DNA of 64,000 bases from Fulvimarina manganoxydans. GTDB taxonomy: Bacteria; Pseudomonadota; Alphaproteobacteria; Rhizobiales; Rhizobiaceae. The first letter of the stretch is position 1. Every line of letters begins with the position of its first letter. The notes under the pieces are model-generated. The model did not search any database. It saw only the letters and a program-made list of their open reading frames with translations, and was not told where the DNA came from. The DNA lies in the NCBI RefSeq assembly GCF_900176465.1, contig NZ_FWXR01000015.1, positions 1-64,000 on the forward strand, in the 5' to 3' direction. Of this stretch, positions 33,753 to 42,797 are shown piece after piece. A program made the position numbers and the translations under genes.

Positions 33753-34877
33753 ATGACCACGCTGATGGCGTGGCGGAACCTGCGTCAGGACCCGATCCGC
33801 TTCGCGGCGACGGTGATCGGCATCGTTTTCGCCGTCGTTCTCATCTCACTGCAGACGGGTATGCTGCTCGGCTTCATGAAGACGTCCGCCGGGCTCGTCG
33901 AGAATGCCGGCGCCGATGTCTGGATCATGGCGCGCGGCACTAGCAATGTGGACCAGTCCGGCCTCCTCAATGAATCCGCCTATTACCGAGCCCTCACCGT
34001 CGACGGTGTCGAATCCGTCGCCCGGGTCGTCATCCAGTTCAGCGGCTGGAAGCGGCCCGATGGCGGCATGGAATCGGTGATCCTGGTCGGTTTCGATCCC
34101 CGCACGGGCATGGCCGCGCCCTGGAACATCGTCGAAGGATCACGCGACGCCCTTCTTGCCCCCAATGCGGTGATGGTCGATCGGCTCTATGCCGACAAGC
34201 TCGGCGTCTCGAAACTCGGCGATCGGGTCGAGATCGTCGAGCGGATGGCGGTCATCGCCGGCTTCACCTCGGGGGTCAGAACCTTCACCCAGTCCCCTTA
34301 CGTCTTCACCTCCTATAACAACGCTCTGCGCTACACCAATGTGGAGCATGGCGGCGCGAGCTACATGCTGGTGAAAGCCAAGCCCGGCGTCGAACCCGCC
34401 GCGCTCGCCGAGCGGCTCGGCGCGGTTCTGACCAAGGAAGAGGTGCTGACGACGAGCGATTTCGCCTCGCGCACGCGCCAATACTGGATTTTGACCACGG
34501 GCGCGGGCTCGGCCCTCATCATGGGCGCGGCGCTCGGCGGTCTCGTCGGCGTCATCATCGTCGCCCAGACGCTCTATTCGGCAACGGTCGAGCGCCTCGC
34601 CGAATATGCGACCCTCACCGCGATCGGCGCCGGAACCGGCTATCTCAACCGCATCGTCCTCACCCAGTCCCTGATCGCGGGGGGCATCGGCTTTACCGTC
34701 GCGGCGGTGATCGCCTCGGTTCTCGCCGCCTCCTCGGCCTCGTCGCCCGCGGCCGTCCTGTTGCCTCCGCTCGCCATCGCGACCATCGGCATCCTGACGC
34801 TCGCCCTCTGCGCGATTGCCTCGCTTCTCGCGATCCGAAAGCTCTATACGATCGACCCCACCAGCGTGTTCAGATGA
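33753..34877 (+). CDS. ABC transporter permease, FtsX/DevC type
   Basis: A 374-residue permease with one N-terminal membrane helix (residues about 18-40), a large periplasmic domain (about 45-245), and three C-terminal helices, the layout of MacB/DevC/FtsX-type permeases. Such systems take substrates from the periplasm or outer leaflet and push them through a HlyD adaptor and a TolC channel. DevC relatives export glycolipids in cyanobacteria. It is the first of three exporter genes, and its stop overlaps the ATPase start by four bases. Export of the lipopeptide made by the adjacent synthase is the likely job. Confidence 0.87.
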   Translation: MTTLMAWRNLRQDPIRFAATVIGIVFAVVLISLQTGMLLGFMKTSAGLVENAGADVWIMARGTSNVDQSGLLNESAYYRALTVDGVESVARVVIQFSGWKRPDGGMESVILVGFDPRTGMAAPWNIVEGSRDALLAPNAVMVDRLYADKLGVSKLGDRVEIVERMAVIAGFTSGVRTFTQSPYVFTSYNNALRYTNVEHGGASYMLVKAKPGVEPAALAERLGAVLTKEEVLTTSDFASRTRQYWILTTGAGSALIMGAALGGLVGVIIVAQTLYSATVERLAEYATLTAIGAGTGYLNRIVLTQSLIAGGIGFTVAAVIASVLAASSASSPAAVLLPPLAIATIGILTLALCAIASLLAIRKLYTIDPTSVFR

Positions 34878-35698
34878 TCCAGACCCCTGAAAGCCTCATC
34901 GTCGAGGATGCCGTCCTCACCTATGGCAAGGGCGAGTTCGCAACGCCGGCCTTGCGGGGGGTCTCGCTCACCGCAAAGCCCGGAGAGGTTCTGCTGATCC
35001 GTGGTCCCTCGGGCAGTGGAAAGACGACGCTCCTCCAACTCATGGGCGCCATGAAGGAGCCGGACAAGGGTAAGGTGAGCATCTGCGGGACGCCCACCAC
35101 CGGTCTCAGCCAGAAGCGGCTGCGGGCGATGCGGCTCAACCGGATCGGCTTCGTCTTCCAGTTTTTCAATCTGCTTTCGAGCCTGAGAGCCTGGGAGAAC
35201 ATCGCCGCCCCGCTCGACATCATCGGCATGGATCGCGGGGCTGCCGAAAAGCGGGCCAAGGCGCTTCTCGCCGAATTCGGCCTTGCCGATCGGGCCGACC
35301 ATTTCCCGAAACAGCTTTCGGGCGGCCAGCGCCAGCGCCTTGCCGTCGCACGGGCCATCGCCCATGATCCGCCGGTGATCCTCGCCGACGAGCCGACCGC
35401 CGCTCTCGATACGGAAAACGGCCAGGCGGTGGCCCAGATCCTGCGCGATCTGGCGGTGAAGGAAGGCCGGATCGTCGTCCTCGTTTCCCATGATCACCGG
35501 CTCGAACCGATGGTCGACCGGGAGATCACCATCGAGGACGGGCGGGTGGTCGAGGAGCGGGGCCCCGCGCGGCCGAAGAGCAACGCCTTGCGATCGACGC
35601 TTTCCGCCTTGATCGAGGCGCGGCGGGCGGCGAGTGGCGACGGCCGCGGTGGCTCCGGCGCGCGCCAAGAGGGCCCTCGGATCTCTTCGCTTTCATAG
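34874..35698 (+). CDS. ABC transporter ATP-binding protein, LolD/DevA type
   Basis: A 274-residue ATPase with Walker A (GPSGSGKTT), Q loop (FVFQFFNLL), signature [14 protein letters not shown], Walker B (PVILADEPTAALD) and switch His (VSHDHR). It belongs to the LolD/MacB/DevA group and pairs with the preceding permease. The C-terminal tail of about 45 residues is rich in arginine, glycine and serine and extends beyond the usual family length of about 230. It lies in the exporter operon, 94 bases before the outer-membrane lipoprotein gene. Confidence 0.9.
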   Translation: MIQTPESLIVEDAVLTYGKGEFATPALRGVSLTAKPGEVLLIRGPSGSGKTTLLQLMGAMKEPDKGKVSICGTPTTGLSQKRLRAMRLNRIGFVFQFFNLLSSLRAWENIAAPLDIIGMDRGAAEKRAKALLAEFGLADRADHFPKQLSGGQRQRLAVARAIAHDPPVILADEPTAALDTENGQAVAQILRDLAVKEGRIVVLVSHDHRLEPMVDREITIEDGRVVEERGPARPKSNALRSTLSALIEARRAASGDGRGGSGARQEGPRISSLS

Positions 35699-35792
35699 TT
35701 AACGAATTATCATTCAACGCCTGTCATGGGTGAAGGGAGCGATCGCGCGGCCGGCCTGCCGGTGCGCCGGGCTGTTCTCGGGAACTCTGACC

Positions 35793-37229
35793 ATGAAGCC
35801 ATTCCTCGCCCTTCTGTCCGCCTGTTCGGCGCTCGCCTTGAGCGGGTGCAATTTCGGGCCGAACGTGCCGCAGAAGCAGACGATCCCGCTTCTCGTCAAC
35901 TATAGCGAGCACACCGGTTCGATCGGTCAGCCGCGCCGGATGGCGGCCGATCACTGGTGGCAGGCCTTCGGCGATCCAGGCCTTACGCGCCTCATCGTCC
36001 TCGGCGCCTCCGGCAATCTCGGACTGAAGGAGGCCGAAGCCCGTATCGCGGCGGCCGATGGACGGGTGACGAGCGCCAATGCCGGCTTCTTTCCGACTGT
36101 CACCTTGGGCGCCAAGCGCGAGGTGAAGCGGGAAGTCGGCTCCATGCGGACCGTGGATGGCGAGGTCGTCACCAAGGGGGCGGAGTTCACCTCCAAATGG
36201 CTGATCGACCTCTTCGGCGAGGTCTATAGCCAGGCCCGCTCGGCCGAGGCCAAGAGCGAGGCGGCACGGGCGAGCTTCGACGTGGCGCGGCTCGCGCTCG
36301 TCTCGGATCTCTCCGCCGCCTATGTGGACACACGCTATTTTCAGGAACTCTCACGCATCGCCGAGCGGCGCGCCGCCTCTTTCCGCCGCACGCTTGGCTT
36401 GGTCCGGGCCCAGCGCAACGAGGGGCTAGCCTCCGGTCTCGACGTCGCACGGGCCGAAACCGAACTCGCCGCCGCCGAGGCCGAAGCCCCGATCCAGGAG
36501 GCGAATGTCCGCCGCGCGGCCAATCGCGCCGCGACGCTTGTCGGCCGTTCGGCAAGCGAGGTGCTCCCGGTGCTGAAGGCCGAGGGCGGCCAGCCGCTGC
36601 CGGTCTATGATGTCAATGTGGGGGTCCCCGCCGATCTCCTGCGCAACCGGCCGGATGTGCGGGTTGCCGAACTCGAATTCCAGGCCGCGGCCGCCGATAT
36701 CGGCTATGCCTGGTCCCAGCTTTTCCCCTCGATCTCGCTGAATGGCAGCATTGCGCCGAGCTATATCTCGACCGACGCCAAGAGCGGCTCCTTGAACACC
36801 TGGTCCTTCGGCCCGTCCCTGCGCCTGCCGATCTTCGAGGGCGGGCGCCTCACTGCCAATGTGGGGGTGGCCGAAGCCGAGGCGCGGGCGCGGGAAATCG
36901 CCTGGCGCCAGAGCGTTCTGAAGGCGGTGGAGGAGGTGGAGAACGCGCTCGTCACCTTCGCCCGTCAAAAGCGCGCCTTCGACGCCGCCGCCAGCCAAGT
37001 CTCGGCCGCAAGACGCAGCTACGATCTCTCCCAGGCCGCCTATAAGGGCGGCGTGACGCCGCTTTTCGAGGCCCTCGATGCCGAGCGCCGCTATTTCGAA
37101 TCCGCGGTCGAGCTTGCCGAGATCAAACGGCAGGTGGCGCGCGAATTCATCGATCTCAACGTCGCCGTCGGCCGGGGTCTCGCCGGCCCCGGCCGGGCCA
37201 ACCCGCAGCGGGTGGCGCGGGCGCGCTGA
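35793..37229 (+). CDS. Outer-membrane efflux lipoprotein, NodT/OprM type
   Basis: A 478-residue TolC-family outer-membrane factor. The signal peptide ends in the lipobox LSGC (Cys19), so it is a lipoprotein. Two long helical repeats contain the conserved LLRNRPDVRVAELEFQAAAADIG and the GGVTPLFEALDAERRYF segments of the NodT family. It would provide the trimeric channel for the DevC/DevA pump. The start at 35793 is chosen because it gives a proper signal peptide. Its gene ends at the paired inverted repeats before the convergent ketosynthase gene. Confidence 0.9.
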   Translation: MKPFLALLSACSALALSGCNFGPNVPQKQTIPLLVNYSEHTGSIGQPRRMAADHWWQAFGDPGLTRLIVLGASGNLGLKEAEARIAAADGRVTSANAGFFPTVTLGAKREVKREVGSMRTVDGEVVTKGAEFTSKWLIDLFGEVYSQARSAEAKSEAARASFDVARLALVSDLSAAYVDTRYFQELSRIAERRAASFRRTLGLVRAQRNEGLASGLDVARAETELAAAEAEAPIQEANVRRAANRAATLVGRSASEVLPVLKAEGGQPLPVYDVNVGVPADLLRNRPDVRVAELEFQAAAADIGYAWSQLFPSISLNGSIAPSYISTDAKSGSLNTWSFGPSLRLPIFEGGRLTANVGVAEAEARAREIAWRQSVLKAVEEVENALVTFARQKRAFDAAASQVSAARRSYDLSQAAYKGGVTPLFEALDAERRYFESAVELAEIKRQVAREFIDLNVAVGRGLAGPGRANPQRVARAR

Positions 37230-37237
37230 CCTATAGA

Positions 37238-37285
37238 GTAAGCCGTGATCCAAAAAGTTGATCGACTTTTTGGATCACGGCTTAC
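37238..37285. repeat. Perfect 21-base inverted repeat (bidirectional terminator candidate)
   Basis: GTAAGCCGTGATCCAAAAAGT (37238-37258 with its mate 37265-37285) forms a perfect 21-base stem around TGATCG. The AAAAAG/CTTTTT run sits inside the stem rather than after it. It lies nine bases after the outer-membrane lipoprotein stop and before the convergent ketosynthase gene, so it may terminate both transcripts. Its perfection suggests a dispersed palindromic repeat family. Confidence 0.75.
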
Positions 37286-37300
37286 GACAAACAAGAGGTT

Positions 37301-37339
37301 AGAGTGAACATGCGACCCAACTTGGTCGCGTTTCACTCT
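37301..37339. repeat. Second, imperfect inverted repeat at the same convergent junction
   Basis: AGAGTGAACATGCGACC (37301-37317) pairs with GGTCGCGTTTCACTCT (37324-37339) with one bulged position and one mismatch around a CAACTT loop. It follows the perfect palindrome by 15 bases and ends 18 bases before the ketosynthase stop. Two adjacent unrelated hairpins in one small gap are unusual. Confidence 0.7.
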
Positions 37340-37357
37340 AGAAGGCGTGCCCGGCGT

Positions 37358-38548
37358 TCAGGCCGTGAAGACGAGCGAGGCGTTGAGGCCGCCGAAGGCG
37401 AAGGAGTTCGAGACCGCCGCGCCGGCTCGCGCCTCTCGCGCGACATTCGGCACATAGTCGAGATCGCATTCGGGATCAGCTTCGTCGTAATTGGCTGTCG
37501 GCGGCAGCAGCCCGCGCGTCATGGCGAGCACCGTCGCGACGGCTTCGATGCCGCCGGCCGCGCCCAGACTGTGGCCGGTCACGCTCTTGGTGCTGGACAT
37601 CGGCGGCGCGCTATCCTTGCCGAAGACACGTTTGACCGCCCTCGTCTCGACCGCGTCATTGGCCTGCGTGCCGGTGCCATGGGCATTGATATAGCCGATA
37701 TCGGCCGGCGAGAGCCCGGCTCTGGCGAGCGCGTCCCGCATGACGAAGGCCATGCCGTCCTCGCTCGGATCGAACATGTCCCTGGCATCGGCTGAAGAGG
37801 AAAAGCCCGCGACCTCGGCGAGCTTTCGCGCGCCGCGGGCCTTGGCATGGCCTTCGGCCTCGATGACGAGCATCCCTGCGCCTTCGGCCAGAAGAAGGCC
37901 GCCACGGCTCTTGGCGAAGGGGCGGCAGAGATCGGGCGCAAGAATCCGCATGCTCTGCCAGGCGCGGATCGTGCCGGCGCCGAGCGGCGCCTCGGCCCCG
38001 CCCGCCACGGCCACATCGGCGATTCCGCCGCGCACGAGATCGGCGGCGATGCCGATGGCGTGGCTGCCGGAGGCGCAGGCGCTGGCGATGACGAAGGTCG
38101 GGCCGCGCAGGCCATAGGCGATCGACACCCAACTGGCCGCCGAGCTCGACATGGATTTGGAGACCGCGAGCGGATGCAGCCGGGTCTGCTGATCGCCATA
38201 GAGGCGCTTGAATTGCTCGTCCAACGTCGTCAGGCCGGCGCCGCCATTGCCGATGACGACGGCGACACGCTGGGGATCGACCGTCTCGGCCGAAATGCCG
38301 GCCATGGCGAGGGCCTCTCCTGCGGCCTGAACCGCGAGCTGCGCATTGCGGTCGAGGGCCGCGGCCTTGACGGGCAAGGCGTTCAGAAAGGCGTTGTCGG
38401 TGATCTCCGCGACCCGCAACCCGCTGCCGGGAAGGGCCGTCGCCTCGGCGCTGTTCGCTTGTCCCGCCACGAGCCCATCCCAGAACGGCTCGACCGAAGA
38501 TCCGCCCGGCGCGATCACGCCGAGGCCGGTGACCGCGACGCGGCGCAT
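37358..38548 (-). CDS. Beta-ketoacyl-ACP synthase II-like (FabF family)
   Basis: A 396-residue thiolase-fold condensing enzyme. The Cys-His-His triad is complete: Cys158 in SACASGSH, His in NAHGTGTQAND and His in KSVTGHSLGAAGG; the closing motif NSFAFGGLN is also present. It condenses an acyl primer with malonyl-ACP. Its start shares one base with the stop of the carrier gene upstream (TGATG), so the two are a functional pair. Position inside the locus suggests it makes or modifies the fatty acyl starter rather than serving general fatty-acid synthesis. Confidence 0.88.
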   Translation of the reverse strand: MRRVAVTGLGVIAPGGSSVEPFWDGLVAGQANSAEATALPGSGLRVAEITDNAFLNALPVKAAALDRNAQLAVQAAGEALAMAGISAETVDPQRVAVVIGNGGAGLTTLDEQFKRLYGDQQTRLHPLAVSKSMSSSAASWVSIAYGLRGPTFVIASACASGSHAIGIAADLVRGGIADVAVAGGAEAPLGAGTIRAWQSMRILAPDLCRPFAKSRGGLLLAEGAGMLVIEAEGHAKARGARKLAEVAGFSSSADARDMFDPSEDGMAFVMRDALARAGLSPADIGYINAHGTGTQANDAVETRAVKRVFGKDSAPPMSSTKSVTGHSLGAAGGIEAVATVLAMTRGLLPPTANYDEADPECDLDYVPNVAREARAGAAVSNSFAFGGLNASLVFTA

Positions 38549-38838
38549 CAGGAGGCTGCGGCCGGGAGCGCGCCCATCATCATGCCCTCGTCCTTGGCCG
38601 CGACCCGTTCCTCCACAATGGCGACGACGTCGCCGACCCGCTTAAGGCGGCTCGCGACATCATTGGCCCGGTAGTCGATCTCGACCCCGAACTCGTCCTC
38701 GATCAGGAAGAGAAGCTCGATGAAGTCGAAGGAATCGATCCCCATGGCCTCGAATTCCGTGGCCGGGTCGAGGTCGGCGAAGGACTTTCCGGTCTGCTTC
38801 TCCAGAAGCTGCATCAGTCGCTGCGAAACATCGGACAT
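38548..38838 (-). CDS. Acyl carrier protein paired with the FabF-like enzyme
   Basis: A 96-residue acyl carrier protein with Ser36 in EAMGIDSFDFIELLFLIEDEFG, the canonical phosphopantetheine helix, and an acidic helix II that ketosynthases recognise. The C-terminal tail (DEGMMMGALPAAAS) is longer than in housekeeping AcpP. AAGGA eight bases upstream fixes the start at 38838. It overlaps the FabF-like gene by one base. It could carry the growing specialised acyl chain handed to the acyl-AMP ligase carrier. Confidence 0.88.
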   Translation of the reverse strand: MSDVSQRLMQLLEKQTGKSFADLDPATEFEAMGIDSFDFIELLFLIEDEFGVEIDYRANDVASRLKRVGDVVAIVEERVAAKDEGMMMGALPAAAS

Positions 38839-39142
38839 CGTATGATCCTTCTTGTTTGAAGTAAGACGCCGAAACCTTCTACGAGCTTCCGGTCTGCGTC
38901 TTGCGGATGACAATGGCTTCGAGCGAAGGGGCGACCGATTTCAGTCGCGGTTCACTCGAAGATCAATTCGAAACCGTCCCATGGTTCGTCGAAGGCAAAA
39001 ACGTAATCGATGCCTGATGAAGAAGGAGGCGGATACTTAACGAGTACACGATCAGTTTACGCGCTCTGCGCTCAAAGACAGAGCGAAAACTGTCGGAGGT
39101 TGCGGGTTTGGTGAAGGAAGATGGTTGATCCTCATGGGGCGC
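38839..39142. promoter_or_regulatory. Intergenic region upstream of the ACP-ketosynthase pair
   Basis: A 304-base gap with lower GC between the thioesterase stop and the carrier start, both on the minus strand. No gene is visible. It probably contains the promoter for the carrier-ketosynthase pair, though read-through from the thioesterase operon is possible. A small GCGAC...GTCGC dyad occurs near 38926-38944. Confidence 0.4.
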
Positions 39143-39955
39143 TCATGAATGGGCATGGCTCGAAACCCTGATGCGCGATGGCGAGGCCGTTTCTCGCTCC
39201 TTTAAGAGGGGATCGGACGCGCGCGACCAGCCAAGGTCGGAGTCCAGCGCCTCGGCGACGAGGGCCGGCGCTTCGTAGAGAAAGAAATGGCCGCCGGGAA
39301 AGCGGCGTGTTCGCAAAGGCTGGCGGGACAGGCTTTGCCAGGCGCTGGCGCTGGAGGGAGGCACGAGGCGATCGCTCTCGCCACTATAGACGCTGATCGG
39401 GCAGGTGAGCGCAGTGTCGATCCGAGGATTGTGGGTCTCGCCCATATTGAGATCGGCCCGGATGATCGTCTCGAACATTTCGAGAAGGGACGGCTCGGCC
39501 CGAATGATCTCCGGCAGTCCGCCGAGATCGGCAAGGTGCTGGGTGAGATCGTCGTCGTCGCGAAGGAGGTGAACATTGCGCGGCAGCGCCGGGCTGCGGC
39601 TTGCCGAGGCGACGAGATGGATCGGCAGTGCCCGAGTGCCCTCGAGCCTTTGCGCCGTCAGATAGGCCAAGAGGCCGCCAAGACTGTGTCCGAGAAAGGC
39701 CGTCGGGCAGGCGGGAAGGCTCAAAACCGCTTCGGCGAATTCCTCGGCGGCCGCCTCAGCTGTGCGATGGAAGGGCTCGGACAGCCGGTTCTCGCGGCCC
39801 GGGGGCTGCAAGGCGCAGAGCTCGATGGCGAGCGGCGCCAGCGCGGCTTTGAGGCCGCGAAAGGCCGATGCACCGCCGCCCGCATGGGGAAAGGCGACGA
39901 TCCGGGCGCGGGCACCTTCCAGCGGGCGATAAAGCGATAGGGCCGGGCGGCGCAT
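39143..39955 (-). CDS. Type II thioesterase (GrsT/RifR-like)
   Basis: A 270-residue alpha/beta hydrolase with the type II thioesterase signature: FPHAGGGASAF near the N terminus, nucleophile Ser91 in GHSLGG, Asp in GESDRLVP and His in PGGHFFLYE. Such enzymes clear misloaded carriers of PKS/NRPS systems. Because the megasynthase has no cis thioesterase, this protein might also release the product, but that is inference. Its start shares one base with the MFS stop, so it is in an operon with the transporter and the monooxygenase. Confidence 0.9.
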   Translation of the reverse strand: MRRPALSLYRPLEGARARIVAFPHAGGGASAFRGLKAALAPLAIELCALQPPGRENRLSEPFHRTAEAAAEEFAEAVLSLPACPTAFLGHSLGGLLAYLTAQRLEGTRALPIHLVASASRSPALPRNVHLLRDDDDLTQHLADLGGLPEIIRAEPSLLEMFETIIRADLNMGETHNPRIDTALTCPISVYSGESDRLVPPSSASAWQSLSRQPLRTRRFPGGHFFLYEAPALVAEALDSDLGWSRASDPLLKERETASPSRIRVSSHAHS

Positions 39956-41331
39956 CAGCGTGTCCCCATGGGTTGGGGTGTGACGAGGTCAGGCGCAAAG
40001 ACCTCCGGCACCGATCCCGACCGTCTCTCTTCGCCGGCGTGATAGGCTTCGTAATCCGGCAATTCGGCTTCCAGATTGCGCAGCCGCGTGGAGAAGAACC
40101 CCAGGATCGTGAGGCCGAGCGTCAAGAGCCCGGACAGAAAGAGGAGCAGCGCCATGCCGCGCCCTTCTCCGGTGCCGATGAACAGGCCGAAACTGCCGGC
40201 GAGCGAGCCATTGTCCTGCATCATCGGCTCGAAGACCTCGCCGGCCAGCGGCGCGGCGATGATCATGGCAAGCGGCGGCGCGCTCATGGCCATGATGTTG
40301 CGCACGCTGGAGACGCGGCCGAGAAGCGCGGCCGGCACCTTGCGTTGCATGATGGTCGTGCTGCTCGCCTCCTCGATCGGGAAGGCGAGAAAGGCAAGCG
40401 ACAGGGCGACGGCGATGACGGTCAGGTCGGTGACGATGCCGCCGACGATCATCGCGATGCCCGTCAGGCCCTGGGCGGCGATGATCCAGGTGACGAGGCG
40501 GCGGCTGCGGCCGAGATAGCCCATGGCAAGACCGCCGGCGATAACGCCGAGCCCGCCGGCCGAGAGCACGGCCCCGGCCTTTTCCGGCGTCGTGACGACG
40601 AGAAGCAGCGGCATCACCACGACTTCGCAGGTGGCGAAGAAGAAGTTGCGCAAGGTAACGAAGCCGAAAAGCGCCAGAAGACCGGGCCGCTGGGTGACGA
40701 AGCGCCAGCCTTTTGCGACATCCTCGAAAAAGGCGCGGCCTGAATTCTCCCCGGCCGCCTTCTCCTCGCGGGGCGGATTGGGCACGCGAACGGCGAGAAG
40801 GCAGGCAAGCGCGAAGAGGAAAGTCGCGAGATCGAGCATCAGAACGCGCTCGAGCCCGATCGTGAAGACCAGGGTTCCGGCCATGACCGGTGCCAGAACC
40901 TGACCGAGCCCCGCGACCGAATGAACGATCCCATTGACCGAGCCGAGACGTTCCTTAGGCACCATCAGCGGCGTCGTGCTTTCATAGAGCGGGCGCTGAA
41001 GGCCGAGCGCGACGCCGTTGAGCGCGGCGTGGACGAAGAGATGCCAGATCTCCAGGCGACCGGAGGCCATCAGGGCGAGAACCGCCGCGCTGGTCGAGAC
41101 CGACAGGCATTCGACCACGATCATCGCCGGCTTTCGCGGCAGACGGTCGGCGATAAGGCCGCCAAAGGGCAGGATGAGGATCGCCGGAACGAGGGTCAGG
41201 ATCAGGAGCCAGGCGAAGGAGACGAGCGAGCCGGTCTCCTCGAACACCCAGATGCCAACCGCCATGGCGGTCAGCGTCGTGCCGATGAAGGAGAGAAGCT
41301 GGCCTCCGATGAGAACGGCGAAGGCCATCAT
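39955..41331 (-). CDS. MFS exporter (12-span, MefA/enterobactin-exporter type)
   Basis: A 458-residue major facilitator with about twelve membrane spans and the loop 2-3 motif GGLIADRLPRKP. The pattern matches the macrolide/enterobactin-type MFS exporters often found in siderophore and antibiotic loci. It would move a product or intermediate across the inner membrane, possibly feeding the periplasmic-acting DevC system. It overlaps the monooxygenase gene by four bases and the thioesterase gene by one. Confidence 0.9.
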   Translation of the reverse strand: MMAFAVLIGGQLLSFIGTTLTAMAVGIWVFEETGSLVSFAWLLILTLVPAILILPFGGLIADRLPRKPAMIVVECLSVSTSAAVLALMASGRLEIWHLFVHAALNGVALGLQRPLYESTTPLMVPKERLGSVNGIVHSVAGLGQVLAPVMAGTLVFTIGLERVLMLDLATFLFALACLLAVRVPNPPREEKAAGENSGRAFFEDVAKGWRFVTQRPGLLALFGFVTLRNFFFATCEVVVMPLLLVVTTPEKAGAVLSAGGLGVIAGGLAMGYLGRSRRLVTWIIAAQGLTGIAMIVGGIVTDLTVIAVALSLAFLAFPIEEASSTTIMQRKVPAALLGRVSSVRNIMAMSAPPLAMIIAAPLAGEVFEPMMQDNGSLAGSFGLFIGTGEGRGMALLLFLSGLLTLGLTILGFFSTRLRNLEAELPDYEAYHAGEERRSGSVPEVFAPDLVTPQPMGTR

Positions 41332-42797
41332 GCCCGGCGCTCCATCGAATCCGTGGGGGCAAGGCCAAAGCTGGTCTCGGCCGTCTCGCCCATGGCCGAG
41401 GAGAGGTCGGAAAAATCGGCCGCCGAATCGGCGGAGAGGCGGGCAATGCCCCGGCTGACGAGGTCGATCGCCGCAAATCCCAGGATCAGAATGTCGAGCC
41501 CGAACCAGCGCAGCATCCGGTCGCGGCGGGCGCAGTCGTCCACGGCCTGGCGATAGTCGGTCAGGGAATGGGAAATCTGCACATGCAGCGGTACGAAATG
41601 GTCCGGAAAAAGGCGGTTGAGAAGCACTTCCGCGCGCCGCCGCGCTTTCGGCATGACATGTTTGAAATTCGAGCGCAGCTCCTCGAAATTCGTCATGGAG
41701 AGGTCCGCGATCGTGTCGGTGTTCGGCTTTCGCTTGGCCTGATAGGTCGCGAAGGCCTTGGCGCGGGCCACAGGCTCCACGGCTTCAAGACACCGGATCA
41801 GTTCGGCCGTGCTCTCGAAGGCCGAATTCATGCCTTGGCCGTAGAAGGGCACCGTGGCATGGGCCGCATCGCCGAGGAGCACGAACTTGTCCCCGTAATA
41901 CCATTTGGTGTTGCGCTGGGTGGGGAAATAGGAGGGGGGCGTCGCCTTCAGCGTCTCTTCCGGATTGGCGAGGAGACCGGCCACGTCGGAAAATTCTCGG
42001 CGGAAGAGTTCGCCCATTAGGCCCGGCACTTGAAAGTCGGTCTCCCGGTCGGACGGATAGATGAAATTGCCGGTGAAGGAGCCGTCCGGATTGGGCAGGG
42101 CGAACATCATCAGATCGCCGCGCGGCCAGATATGCAGAGCGTTGGGATCCATGACCCAGGGATGATCGGGGTCGGAGCCCGCCGGCACGAAGACCTCGCG
42201 ATAGTTCCAGTCGAGGAAATGCTGATTGAAGTCGGCCCGCTCGCCGCGATGGATCAGCCGGCGCATGGTCGAATAGACGCCATCGGCGCCGATGGTGAAA
42301 TCGGCGTCCGAAATGGTCTCGGACGGACCGCCGGCGACCGGCGAGATCGTCACCGCGCCGCTGCGCTTGTCGATCCCGTCCAGCGTGTAGCCGCTGCGCA
42401 GAGTGACGGTCTCGTATTCTCGGGCGGCCGCCACGAGTTCGGCGTTAACGTCGGCCCGGCGGCAGCCATGGAGCGCGAAACTTTCGTCGCGGCCGTAAGG
42501 AAACTTCTGAATGCCGCGTCCGTCATGGCACATGCGGCCGGTGATGGGGATCGTCCGCGCCTTGATGCGCGGCCACAATCCAGCCGCTTCGAGAACCGCC
42601 GCGCCCCGGCTCGATATGGTCAGATTGAAGGAACGGCGATTGCTGTAATCGGCACCCGGCTCGAAATCCTGGCGCTCGATCAGTTCGACGCGCGCGCCGC
42701 GCTGGGCGAGCAGGATGGCGCAGAGCGTTCCGGCAAGGCCGGCGCCGATGATGACGATCTTCTGGCCCTGAAAGGAAGAGGCGGTTCGGGATGGCAT
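41328..42797 (-). CDS. FAD-dependent monooxygenase related to kynurenine 3-monooxygenase
   Basis: A 489-residue flavoprotein aromatic hydroxylase. It has the dinucleotide fold GAGLAG, an acidic end of strand 2 (LIERQ), and GDAAHATVPFYGQGMN, the form typical of kynurenine 3-monooxygenase. The C-terminal region (FGLDILILGFAAIDLV) is hydrophobic, as in membrane-associated KMO. In this locus it probably hydroxylates an aromatic building block or the lipid. No other kynurenine pathway gene is present nearby. The start at 42797 begins just before the FAD motif, and ATG 42839 is an alternative. Confidence 0.82.
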   Translation of the reverse strand: MPSRTASSFQGQKIVIIGAGLAGTLCAILLAQRGARVELIERQDFEPGADYSNRRSFNLTISSRGAAVLEAAGLWPRIKARTIPITGRMCHDGRGIQKFPYGRDESFALHGCRRADVNAELVAAAREYETVTLRSGYTLDGIDKRSGAVTISPVAGGPSETISDADFTIGADGVYSTMRRLIHRGERADFNQHFLDWNYREVFVPAGSDPDHPWVMDPNALHIWPRGDLMMFALPNPDGSFTGNFIYPSDRETDFQVPGLMGELFRREFSDVAGLLANPEETLKATPPSYFPTQRNTKWYYGDKFVLLGDAAHATVPFYGQGMNSAFESTAELIRCLEAVEPVARAKAFATYQAKRKPNTDTIADLSMTNFEELRSNFKHVMPKARRRAEVLLNRLFPDHFVPLHVQISHSLTDYRQAVDDCARRDRMLRWFGLDILILGFAAIDLVSRGIARLSADSAADFSDLSSAMGETAETSFGLAPTDSMERRA

